Of a stretch of DNA of 64,000 nucleotides, positions 25,826-34,900 are shown one piece after another; within the stretch, counting starts at the first letter, position 1, and every line of letters starts with the position of its first letter. A program made the position numbers and the translations under genes. This stretch comes from Sphingomonas sp. Leaf407. Its GTDB lineage: Bacteria; Pseudomonadota; Alphaproteobacteria; Sphingomonadales; Sphingomonadaceae. The notes under the pieces were generated by a model. The model searched no databases. It had not been told where the DNA came from and saw nothing but the letters and a program-made list of their open reading frames with translations. The stretch spans positions 968,833 to 1,032,832 of the forward strand of contig NZ_LMQO01000001.1 in NCBI RefSeq assembly GCF_001425385.1, in the 5' to 3' direction.

Positions 25826-27253
25826 ATGACCGAGGACAGGACCGGATACTTCTACATCGACGGCGACTGGCGGGAGCCGATCGCGCCGGCCACGCCGATC
25901 GCGGTGGTCGATCCGGCGACCGAAACGTCGATCGGCGCGATCGCCGCCGGGTCCGCCGCCGACGTCGACCGCGCGATCGCCGCCGGGGTGCGTGCCTTTC
26001 CCGCCTTCGCCGCATCGCCGGTTGCCGACCGGATCGCGCTGCTTGGCCGGATCGCCGCCTTGCTGGAGGAACGCGCCGAGAGTTTCGCACGCGCGATCGC
26101 GACCGAGATGGGCGCGGCGATCAGCTTCGCCCGCGCGTCGCAGGTGCCCTTCGCCATCGCGCATGTCCGCGCGCAGATCGAGGTGCTGGAGCAGTATCGT
26201 TTCGAACGGCCAGACGAAGGCTTCACGACGGTCAAGGAAGCGATCGGCGTCGCCGCGCTCATCACCCCGTGGAACTGGCCACTGTACCAGATCACCGCCA
26301 AGGTCGCCCCCGCGCTCGCCGCCGGCTGCCCGGTAGTGCTCAAACCCAGCGAATTGTCGCCGTACAGCGCGCTGTTGTTCGCGCAGGTGATGCACGATGC
26401 GGGGTGCCCGGCGGGCGTGTTCAACCTGGTCAACGGCACCGGCGAGGTCGTCGGTGCGGCGCTGTCGGCGCATCCCGACGTCGCGATGATCTCGATCACC
26501 GGATCGACCCGCGCGGGCGTGCTGGTGGCGCAGGCGGCGGCGGTCAGCGTCAAGCGCGTAGTGCAGGAACTGGGCGGCAAGTCGCCCAACCTCTTCCTCG
26601 ACGATGCCGATTTCGCCGCCGCCGTGCCGCGCGGGGTGATGGCGGGGATGCGCAACGTCGGCCAGTCGTGCAGCGCGCCGACCCGGCTGCTGGTGCCCGC
26701 CCACCGGCTGGCCGAGGTCGAGGCGCTGGCGATCGAAGCGGCGGGGCAATGGCGCGTCGGCGCGCCGCTCGACGATACGACGACGATGGGACCGATCGCC
26801 AACGCCGCACAGCATCGCCGGGTTCAGGCGATGATCGAAACCGGCATGGCCGAAGGCGCACGGCTGATCTGCGGCGGTCCCGGCCGCCCCGCCGATCTCA
26901 ACCGCGGCTATTATGCCCGGCCGACGATCTTTTCCAACGTGACCCCTACGATGACGATCGCGCGCGAGGAGATTTTCGGACCCGTCCTGTGCATCCTGCC
27001 CTATGCCGACGAGGAAGCAGCGATCGGGATCGCGAACGACACCGTCTATGGCCTTGGCGCGCACGTCCAGTCGGGCGACCCGGCGCGCGCGCAGGCGGTG
27101 GCCCGGCGCATCCGCGCGGGACAGGTGCATATCAATTCCCCCGCATGGACCGCGCACGCGCCGTTCGGCGGCTACAAGCAATCGGGCAACGGCCGTGAAT
27201 ACGGCGTCCACGGATTCGAGGAATATCTCGAAACCAAGGCGATCCTTGCCTGA
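25826..27253 (+). CDS. Aldehyde dehydrogenase family protein
   Basis: A 475-residue NAD(P)-dependent ALDH. Signatures are ITPWNWPLYQI (cofactor site), QELGGKSPN with the base Glu and VGQSCSAPTR with the catalytic Cys (about residue 280). The ATG at 25826 is preceded by GGGTGGGG; a GTG two codons earlier is less likely. It is first in a plus-strand operon with DSD1-type, RidA, acyltransferase and oxidase genes. It would oxidize an aldehyde made by one of the flavin oxidases. It differs from the GabD-like copy at 14794, so two aldehydes may be handled. Confidence 0.88.
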   Translation: MTEDRTGYFYIDGDWREPIAPATPIAVVDPATETSIGAIAAGSAADVDRAIAAGVRAFPAFAASPVADRIALLGRIAALLEERAESFARAIATEMGAAISFARASQVPFAIAHVRAQIEVLEQYRFERPDEGFTTVKEAIGVAALITPWNWPLYQITAKVAPALAAGCPVVLKPSELSPYSALLFAQVMHDAGCPAGVFNLVNGTGEVVGAALSAHPDVAMISITGSTRAGVLVAQAAAVSVKRVVQELGGKSPNLFLDDADFAAAVPRGVMAGMRNVGQSCSAPTRLLVPAHRLAEVEALAIEAAGQWRVGAPLDDTTTMGPIANAAQHRRVQAMIETGMAEGARLICGGPGRPADLNRGYYARPTIFSNVTPTMTIAREEIFGPVLCILPYADEEAAIGIANDTVYGLGAHVQSGDPARAQAVARRIRAGQVHINSPAWTAHAPFGGYKQSGNGREYGVHGFEEYLETKAILA

Positions 27254-27275
27254 TCCGACAAAGGAAAGAGACCGC

Positions 27276-28460
27276 GTGATACAGGACGAACCCATGGTTG
27301 CCCCCGCCCCCACCACCGATACCGGCCCGACGCTGGCGACGGTCGAGACGCCGTGTCTCGTCCTCGACAGCGATCGCATGGACCGCAACATCGCCCGGCT
27401 GAAGGCGCATCTGGCGACGCTGGGCGTGACGTTGCGCCCGCACCTCAAGACCGGCAAGTCGGTCGAGGTCGCAGGCCGGGTGATGGAGACGCCCGAGGGA
27501 CCGGCCACCGTCTCGACGCTCAAAGAGGCAGAGCAGTTCGCCGACGCCGGGGTGCGCGACCTGATCTATGCGGTCGGCATCGCCCCCGACAAACTGCCGC
27601 GCGTGCTGGCGCTGCGCGCGCGCGGCGTCGATGTCGCGGTGGTACTCGACACGGTCGAACAGGCCCGCGCCGTCGCGGCGGCATCGCGCGCGGCGGGCGT
27701 GGCGATCCCCGCGCTGATCGAGATCGACTGCGACGGGCATCGCTCGGGCGTGTTGCCGGGCGACAGTTCCGCGCTGCTGGCGATCGCGGGCGCACTGGTC
27801 GAGGGTGGCGACCTGCGCGGGGTGATGACCCATGCCGGCGGCAGCTATGCCGCGCGCGGCCATGACGAGCTGCGCCGCCTTGCCGAAGCGGAGCGCCGGA
27901 GCGTTGTCGATGCGGCGGCGACGCTGCGCGCGGCCGGCTTTTCCTGCCCGGTCGTCAGCATCGGATCGACCCCGACCGCGCATTTCGCCACCGACCTGAC
28001 CGGCGTGACCGAGGTGCGGGCGGGCGTGTTCGTGTTCTTCGACCTCGTGATGCACGGCATCGGCCTGTGCGCGATCGACGACATTGCGCTGTCGGTGCTC
28101 GGCACGGTCATCGGCTTCCAGAAGGAAAAGGGCTGGATCCTGATCGACGCGGGCTGGATGGCGATGTCGCGCGATCGCGGCACTGCGAAACAGCCGGTCG
28201 ATCAGGGCTATGGCGTCGTCTGCATGGTGGACGGCACCCCCTTTCCCGACCTGATCCTCGCCGATGCGAACCAGGAACACGGCATCATCACCGTGCGCCC
28301 GGGATCGAACGGCACCCTGCCGCCGCTGGCGATCGGCGACCGGGTGCGGGTGTTGCCCAACCACGCCTGTTCGACCGCCGCGCAGCATCCCGGCTATCAT
28401 GTCGTCCACGGCGACGATCCGGCGGTCGTCGCGACATGGTCGCGCTTCGGAGGATGGTGA
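27276..28460 (+). CDS. DSD1-family PLP enzyme (D-serine / D-3-hydroxyaspartate-type)
   Basis: A 394-residue fold-type III PLP enzyme of the alanine-racemase-like DSD1/D-threonine aldolase family. It carries the Schiff-base Lys58 in RPHLKTGKS and the C-terminal metal pair in LPNHACST (His and Cys, about residue 365), the zinc site of D-serine dehydratases and D-3-hydroxyaspartate enzymes. The GTG at 27276 has AAGGAAAGAG five bases upstream and is preferred over the ATG at 27294. It either cleaves or dehydrates a D-3-hydroxy-amino acid. Direct coupling to a RidA gene, whose family removes 2-aminoacrylate-type enamines, favours a dehydratase. That choice is inference. Confidence 0.85.
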   Translation: MIQDEPMVAPAPTTDTGPTLATVETPCLVLDSDRMDRNIARLKAHLATLGVTLRPHLKTGKSVEVAGRVMETPEGPATVSTLKEAEQFADAGVRDLIYAVGIAPDKLPRVLALRARGVDVAVVLDTVEQARAVAAASRAAGVAIPALIEIDCDGHRSGVLPGDSSALLAIAGALVEGGDLRGVMTHAGGSYAARGHDELRRLAEAERRSVVDAAATLRAAGFSCPVVSIGSTPTAHFATDLTGVTEVRAGVFVFFDLVMHGIGLCAIDDIALSVLGTVIGFQKEKGWILIDAGWMAMSRDRGTAKQPVDQGYGVVCMVDGTPFPDLILADANQEHGIITVRPGSNGTLPPLAIGDRVRVLPNHACSTAAQHPGYHVVHGDDPAVVATWSRFGGW

Positions 28461-28858
28461 TGGCCGACCCTGTGATCCATCCGGTGCTGACCGCCGACGC
28501 CCCCTTGCCCGCCGGCCATTATGCGCAGGCCGTCCGCGCGGGCGATCTGCTCCATATCTCGGGCCAGTTGCCGATCCGCGCCGACGGAGCGCCGCTGGAC
28601 GACATGACGTTCGAGACGCAGGCGGCGCAGGCGATCGACAACCTGCTGGCGATCCTGACCGCCGCCGGGGGGACGCCCGCGCATCTGGTCCGCGTCACCG
28701 CCTATATCGTCGGCGTCGAGCATTGGCCGCGGTTCAACGCGGTCTATGCCGCGCGATTGGGCGATGCCCGCCCGGCGCGGAGCGTCGTGCCGGTGCCCGA
28801 ACTCCACTATGGCTATCTGGTCGAGGTCGACGCGGTCGCGTGGCTGGCCGACGCCTGA
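28460..28858 (+). CDS. RidA family enamine/imine deaminase
   Basis: A 132-residue member of the Rid (YjgF/YER057c) family. Visible motifs are DLLHISGQLP near the N-terminus, QAIDNLLAILTAAGG, VRVTAYIVGVEHW and a closing RSVVPVPELHYGYLVEVDA. The Arg in that last block matches the family's substrate-carboxylate Arg. The ATG at 28460 shares its A with the upstream stop, and GGAGG lies 6 bases before it. It probably hydrolyses reactive imines or enamines formed by the DSD1-type enzyme or the flavin oxidases of the same operon. Confidence 0.87.
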   Translation: MADPVIHPVLTADAPLPAGHYAQAVRAGDLLHISGQLPIRADGAPLDDMTFETQAAQAIDNLLAILTAAGGTPAHLVRVTAYIVGVEHWPRFNAVYAARLGDARPARSVVPVPELHYGYLVEVDAVAWLADA

Positions 28859-30094
28859 ATGCCAACTCTTGTAACGATGGACCCCGCCATGGCGAGCATC
28901 CCGACCGACGGCCTCCCTTCCTCCGGCACTACCAGCCACCGCTTCGCGATCGCGAAGCCGGCGGCAGGAGCGCGACTGCTCGGCATCGACGCGCTGCGCG
29001 GGTTCGTCATGGTGCTGATGCTGCTCGACCATGTGCGCGAGGGGTTTTTCCTGTGGGTGCCGATCGGCGATCCGGTCGACGCGCTGACCGTCTCGCCCGC
29101 CAGCTTCTTCAGCCGCCTGACCAGCCAGATCTGTGCGCCGGTCTTCGTCGCCCTCACCGGGCTGGGCGCCTATCTCTATGCGCAGAAGCACAGCACGTCG
29201 CAGACGACCGCCTTCCTGCTCAAGCGCGGGTTCTTCCTCGTCCTGCTCGAACTGACCGTCGTCAATTTTCAGTGGCGCGCGGAATTTCCGCCGACGATCG
29301 TCTATCTGCAGGTCATCTGGGCGATCGGCCTCAGCATGATCGTGCTGGCCGGGCTGATCCGCCTGCCGCATATCGTGATCGCCGCGATCGGCGTGGCGAT
29401 CGTCGCCGGGCACAACCTGCTCGATCCGATCGTGCCGCCGCCCGAACATCCCTTCTACGCCATCTGGTCGCTGCTGCACGAACGCGGCACGATCACCATC
29501 GGCGGACTGCCGATCCGGTTCAGCTATCCGGTGCTGCCGTGGATCGGTGTCATCTGCCTCGGCTGGACCGCCGGGCCATGGTTCGCGCGCGGCGACGTCG
29601 CGGCACGGGGGCGGACGCTGGCGCGCGCCGGCTTCGCCATGCTGGCGGCCTGCGTCGCGCTGCGCTTCGCGAATGTCTATGGCGACACGCCGTGGTTCGT
29701 GGTGCCGGATTCGTCGCTGCGCACCGTGATGAGCTTCCTCGCGCTGACCAAATATCCGCCGTCGCTGCTGTACGTTCTGGCGACGCTCGGCTTCGGCCTG
29801 CTGCTGCTCGCGCTGTTCGACCGGATCGCCGATGCGCGGGTGACCGGATGGCTGGCGGTGCTGGGCGGCGCACCGATGTTCTTCTACCTGTTCCACCTCT
29901 ATGTCCTGCGCGCGATGTATCTGGGCGCGCGCGCGATCTGGGGCACGAACCACGGCGAGGTTTTCGGCCTGCCATCGCTCGGGTGGATCTGGCTGTTGTG
30001 GATCGCGATGATCGTGCCGCTCTATTTCCCGACGCGCTGGTTCGCGAACCTCAAGAAGCGTCGCAAGGACATTCGCTGGCTCAAATATCTCTGA
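28859..30094 (+). CDS. HGSNAT-like (DUF1624/DUF5009) membrane acyltransferase
   Basis: A 411-residue inner-membrane protein with about ten hydrophobic spans. The N-terminal LLGIDALRGFVMVLMLLDH is the hallmark of the heparan-alpha-glucosaminide N-acetyltransferase/DUF1624 family. Further family features are a conserved His in PPPEHPFY and a C-terminal FFYLFHLYVLR helix. Such proteins probably carry acyl groups across the membrane, though few have known substrates. Its ATG directly follows the RidA stop with no spacer (later ATGs at 28877 and 28889 are possible). It is therefore locked into the catabolic operon, which is unusual for this family. Confidence 0.8.
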   Translation: MPTLVTMDPAMASIPTDGLPSSGTTSHRFAIAKPAAGARLLGIDALRGFVMVLMLLDHVREGFFLWVPIGDPVDALTVSPASFFSRLTSQICAPVFVALTGLGAYLYAQKHSTSQTTAFLLKRGFFLVLLELTVVNFQWRAEFPPTIVYLQVIWAIGLSMIVLAGLIRLPHIVIAAIGVAIVAGHNLLDPIVPPPEHPFYAIWSLLHERGTITIGGLPIRFSYPVLPWIGVICLGWTAGPWFARGDVAARGRTLARAGFAMLAACVALRFANVYGDTPWFVVPDSSLRTVMSFLALTKYPPSLLYVLATLGFGLLLLALFDRIADARVTGWLAVLGGAPMFFYLFHLYVLRAMYLGARAIWGTNHGEVFGLPSLGWIWLLWIAMIVPLYFPTRWFANLKKRRKDIRWLKYL

Positions 30095-30137
30095 GCCTGC
30101 CCCCCATCCCCGTTCTCTGCCGCTGGAGCCCGTTCGA

Positions 30138-31463
30138 ATGCCCGCACCGCTGACGTTCGTCGATTCGACCCCCGACCTGCCCGAGACCGCCGATGTGGTG
30201 GTGATCGGCGGGGGCATCGTCGGCAGCTTCACCGCTTATTACCTGGCCAAACGCGGGTTGAAGGTCGCACTGGTCGAAAAGGGCCGAATCGGCGCCGAAC
30301 AGTCGAGCCGCAACTGGGGCTGGTGCCGCCAGCAGAACCGCGACGCGCGCGAACTGCCGATGGCGACCAAGGCGCTCGACCTGTGGGAGCAGTTCGGCGC
30401 CGACACCGGCGAGGCGACGGGGTTCAGCCGCTGCGGCCTCCTGTATCTCAGCGACAACGAGGCGGAGATCGAGGGCTGGGCGCGGTGGCGCGATTTCGCG
30501 CAGACCGTCGGCGTCGCCACCCACATGCTGTCGTCGGCGGAAGCGAGCGAACGCGGGCGTTTCGGCAACAAGCCGTGGAAAGGCGGGGTCTTCTCCCCCA
30601 CCGACGGCACCGCCGATCCGTCGCGCGCTGCGCCTGCGGTCGCGCGTGCGATCATGGCGCTGGGCGGGACGGTGCATCAGGGGTGCGCGGTGCGCGGGCT
30701 GGAGACCGAGGGCGGACGGCTTTCGGGCGTCGTCACCGAACGCGGCGTGATCCGCACCAAGGTCGCGGTCCTGTCGGCGGGCGCATGGGCATCGTCGTTC
30801 TGCTATCAATATGGCATCCGCTTTCCGCAGGCGACGATCCGTCAGACGGTGATGGCGGTCGGCCCGGGCGAGGACGTGTTTCCGCCGGCGATGCACAGCG
30901 ACTTCGTGTCGATGACCAGGCGGGGCGATGGCGGCTACACGCTGTCGATCAGCGGCAGCGGCAAGGTCGATCCGACGCCGCAGTTCCTGCGCTTCTCGAC
31001 CCAGTTCGTGCCGATGTTCCTGCGACGCTGGCGCAAGCTGTCGCCCGGCGGGCTGGAAGGGATGAAGTCGGGCCACGAGCGGGTCGCGCGCTGGAAGCTC
31101 GACCGGCCGACGCCGATGGAGGCGATGCGCATCCTCGATCCCGCGCCCGACAAGGCGACGGTGGCGCGCACTCACGCCCGGGCGCTGGCGGTGATGCCGC
31201 GCCTTGCCGACCGTGCGGTGACGGGGGCGTGGGCGGGCTATGTCGACAGCACGCCCGATGGCGTGCCGGGCATCGGCGAGGTCGATACGCTGCCCGGGCT
31301 GGTGCTGGCCGCCGGGTTCAGCGGGCACGGCTTTGGCATCGGTCCGGGGGCGGGACATCTGATCGCCGATATTGTGAGCGGCGCCACCCCGATCGTCGAT
31401 CCGCGCCCCTATCACCCCGATCGGTTCCGCGCGTCGGCATGGGGCAAGGTCGCGGATTTCTAA
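30138..31463 (+). CDS. FAD-dependent oxidoreductase (DadA/DAO family)
   Basis: A 441-residue flavin oxidase with the dinucleotide motif VVVIGGGIVGSFTAYYL (residues 20-36), the block SSRNWGWCRQQNRD (about 55-68) and the C-terminal AGFSGHGFGIGPGAG loop that closes on FAD. It should oxidize the alpha C-N bond of an amino acid or secondary amine, releasing an imine that the operon's RidA could hydrolyse. It is 43 bases downstream of the acyltransferase gene and last in the plus-strand operon. It ends at a strong hairpin. It is distinct from the PuuB-like oxidase at 17513. Confidence 0.87.
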   Translation: MPAPLTFVDSTPDLPETADVVVIGGGIVGSFTAYYLAKRGLKVALVEKGRIGAEQSSRNWGWCRQQNRDARELPMATKALDLWEQFGADTGEATGFSRCGLLYLSDNEAEIEGWARWRDFAQTVGVATHMLSSAEASERGRFGNKPWKGGVFSPTDGTADPSRAAPAVARAIMALGGTVHQGCAVRGLETEGGRLSGVVTERGVIRTKVAVLSAGAWASSFCYQYGIRFPQATIRQTVMAVGPGEDVFPPAMHSDFVSMTRRGDGGYTLSISGSGKVDPTPQFLRFSTQFVPMFLRRWRKLSPGGLEGMKSGHERVARWKLDRPTPMEAMRILDPAPDKATVARTHARALAVMPRLADRAVTGAWAGYVDSTPDGVPGIGEVDTLPGLVLAAGFSGHGFGIGPGAGHLIADIVSGATPIVDPRPYHPDRFRASAWGKVADF

Positions 31464-31464
31464 A

Positions 31465-31500
31465 CGGTCTGAAAATGCGTTGAGACGCATTTCCGGACCG
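31465..31500. terminator. Bidirectional terminator between the oxidase and bcsD
   Basis: AAATGCGT and ACGCATTT pair around a TGAG loop, extended by CGGTC/GGACCG with one mismatch and one G-T pair (31465-31500). It lies between the convergent stops of the oxidase gene and bcsD and marks the border between the catabolic island and the cellulose operon. Confidence 0.8.
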
Positions 31501-31503
31501 GCG

Positions 31504-31968
31504 CTATGCCCCGCGCAATCCGTGTTTCAGCCGCACCTCGCCCTCGCTCCACGACAAGGTCCATGTCGCGACGCCGCGTCCGCTGCCCAGCGAGCGCAGC
31601 CAGCCGTCGTACACGCCCTCCAACACCGGGCGCATCACCGCTTCGGTCGCATGGCCCAGCACCGGCGCGAGGTTGCGGACCGCGCCGCTGTGGGTGATGA
31701 GGATGCCGTCCGCCGCCATGTCGAACTGCGCCTGCCCGCAATTATATTCGAGCCACACCCGGTTCACGACCGTCGCCAGCCCCGACAGGTCGTCGACCAT
31801 GTCGACCGGATGGATCGCGGCGATGCGCGCGCCGACCGCGCGGTAGAAAGCGGCCTGCTGCCCGCGCGGCGCGGTGGCGCCGATCTCGGCGGCGATCCCG
31901 CCGAGCAGCAGCGCGGAAGCACAGGTTTCGGTGGCGGTTTCGGTCGCCCACAGCGGCATGGCGGTCAT
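31504..31968 (-). CDS. bcsD: Cellulose synthase operon protein D
   Basis: A 154-residue protein whose length and C-terminal block (LAPVLGH and PVLEGVYDGWLRSLGS) match the Komagataeibacter AcsD/BcsD family. BcsD forms octamers in the periplasm and helps pack glucan chains into ordered ribbons. The ATG at 31968 overlaps the bcsC stop (ATGA). It is the last gene of the operon. Its presence, together with a fused synthase, points to a crystalline-cellulose (type I-like) operon, not the enterobacterial bcsEFG type. Confidence 0.75.
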   Translation of the reverse strand: MTAMPLWATETATETCASALLLGGIAAEIGATAPRGQQAAFYRAVGARIAAIHPVDMVDDLSGLATVVNRVWLEYNCGQAQFDMAADGILITHSGAVRNLAPVLGHATEAVMRPVLEGVYDGWLRSLGSGRGVATWTLSWSEGEVRLKHGLRGA

Positions 31969-34900
31969 CTGTCCCTTCCCAGCGACTGACGCAGCTCGAA
32001 GGTCGAGCGATATTCGTCATAGGTTCCGAACGTATTGACGCTGGCGGTAGCCCCCACCCGCGTGTTCGGCGTGATACGGTAATAGAGCGAACCGTCGGCT
32101 GCAAAGGCGAAACCGGTGACGCTCAGGCTGTCGTAATAGGAGCGCACGTCGCTGTTGCTCGCCTTCAGCGCATCGAGTGCCGCCTGCGCCGTCGGATCGG
32201 TCGGATAGATCGGCGCACGGTCCTGTTCGAAGCTCTGATAGCCCGGCGCGCCGCCCAGCCGCGCCTCCCAGCGATTGTCCGAATAGGTGTAGCGCAGCGG
32301 CAGGCTCATGCTCAGGAAACTCTGCGGGCTGAAATAGCCGCCATGGCCGAAGGTGAAGAAATTCTGGTTGTTGTCGAATGCCTGCCAGTTGATGTTGACG
32401 CCGCCGGTGAACGTCGAGCTGCCGTCGCGGTAAAGCGGGAGATAGCCGCCGACATTCGCCTGATAGCCGCGATTGTCGCGCACATTGTCGCCGGCATAGC
32501 GAAAGCCCGAGATGTCGCCGTAGATGCCGGTGCCCTCGCGGTCCCACGACAGCGACGCGCCGCCGCCGGTGCGCATCACCTGTCCCCAGCGCGCGCCCGT
32601 CACCGGATCGCGCGTGCCGGCATAGGAGACGATACTGTCGCCCACCGCCTCGCTGCGGACCCAGCCTTGCGCCGACACGGTGTTCGACAGGCGCGGGCGG
32701 GCGGTGAAACCCCATGTCACCTTGGTATCGTCGAAGCCGAGGGGGGTCGTGCCAATCTCGATCCGGATGGCGGGGCTGTCGTAGCTCGCCTGCACCGCCA
32801 CGCCCGAGGCATGTTGCGTCTCCGCCTGCGCGAGCCGCGAGAGTTCCTCGGCGACGATCGCCTCGGCCTCGGCGGTGGCATTGCGGCCGAAGCGGGCCAG
32901 CGCCGACCCGGTCGGCCGCCCCGAATCGATCACCACCGGCGTGGCCGACAGGGCGATGCGCCCGCCGCCGACGCTGGTCGAAACCCGCGCGGTGCCCGAC
33001 AGTTCGCGCAGGCCGCTCAGCCCCGTCTCGCCCGATCGTTCGCGGTAGCCGAGCGTCATTTCCGCACGCGGACCGCTGTCGCCGACCTGGCTGGCGATCT
33101 GCGCGCGCAGCCGGGCGAGTTCGGGATCGCCGATCGCCGCCGCCGGGACGATGGCCGCCGGGGTCGCCATGCCGCCACGCGGGGCGGCGGGGATCCTGCC
33201 GCCGCTCAGCGTGAACGGATTGGTCGCGGCCGCCGGGGCCGCCGCCGCTTCCATCGCCCGGAACGGGTTGCTGCTGGCCGGGCCGCCCGCGAACGGATTG
33301 CCCCCATTCACCGCCTGCCCCGCCCCGCCGCGCGTGGCATAGGCCGCCTCGCCACGCCGCAGATAGCGTCGTGCCGCGCCGCTGTCGCCGCGCGCCTGTT
33401 CCATCTGGCCCGCCGCCGCATAGATTTGCGGATCGTCGGGATAGGCCTGCAATGCCCGCTCGACGGTCGCGACCGCGAGGTCGTGATCGCCCGCCGCCCC
33501 GGCCGCGCCGATCAGCCCGGTGAGCGCACCCTTGTCGCGCGGATTGCGTGCCAGCACCAGTTGATAGGTCTGTGCCGCCTGCGATGCCATGTTGCCCGAC
33601 TGGTACAGTCGGGCGAGCGCTCCGAGCACCTCCGGTTCGTTGGGGGCGGCGGTCCATGCCTGCTGCAACAGGTCGAACGCCGGGGCATATTGCCCGGCGA
33701 GGCGCAGCCGGTCGGCCTGTCCCGCCGCCGCGATCGCCTGTAGCCGGGCGACTTCCGCCTCGCCGCCGGCCGATCCGGTGGCGGCGCTGCGCGCGCGGGC
33801 GATGGCGTCGGCGACCGAGGCATCCGCCCCACCACGCGCGAAGATACGGACGATCGGTTCATATTCGGCGGGACTGGCGGGCGTGGCGGCCAGCGCGCGC
33901 TGCGCCAGCGGCATCGCCCCCGCGCTGTCGCCTAGTTCGTCGAGTGCGCCCGCCACCCCGGAGAGCGATGCCGCCGACAGCCCCGGCGTCTCGCCGATGC
34001 CGCGCAGCGCCGCCACCGCCTCGCCATTCCGTCCCTGGCCTGCGATCGTGCGGGCGCGGGCGATGGCGGCGTCGACGGTCAACTGCCCCGCGAACCGGCG
34101 GATCGCGGCGGTGCGCTGCCCTTCGGGAATGCGGGCGAGCAGCGCGTTCGCCTGGGTCTGGCGGCCCAGTTGCGCGTGGAGCATCGCCGCCGCGTAATTG
34201 GCATCGCCCGACCCGATCGTCTGGAGCGACTGGATCAGCGAATCGGCCTCGGGTACGCGGCCGCGCGCCAGCAGGTAGCGGGCGAATTCATAGCGGATCC
34301 ACGGATCGCTCTGGTCGACCTGCAGCCCGCGCTGGAACTGCGCCTCCGCCTGCTGCGTGTCGCCGCGCTGTGCCGCCTGCAACGCCTGATCGCGGGCGAC
34401 GCGCACCTGCAACTGCGTCTCGCTGCCGCCGGCTGCACCCGCCTGGCGCGCGAGGTCGGCGGCATCGGCATAGCGCCCCTGCCGTTCGTAGATGTCGGCG
34501 AGCAGTGCCAGCGCCGGCCCCCGGTCGCGCACCGGCAGGCGGGCGAGCTGTTCGGCATCGGCTTGCGCGCCGGTCACATCGCCACGCTCCAGCTTGCCGC
34601 GCGCATCGGCCAGCCCGGCGAAGAACCGTGCCGAATCGAGCGCCTCCGACCAGCGCGCCGCGTTGCCGCGCGACGATGCGCGCCCCAGCAACCGTGCGGC
34701 ATCGGCGAAGCGCGACTGGCGCAGCCGGACGATACCCAGCCCGCCCGACGCATCGCCGTCATTGCCATTGGCCGCCAGCGCGCGTTCGAACAGCCGTTCG
34801 GCCTGCCCCAATTGCCCGGCATCGAGCGCGCGGAACCCGGCAGCGCGCGCATCGCCGCCGCGATCGACGGGAGCCGGCGCGGCCCGGCGCGGCGCGGGTT

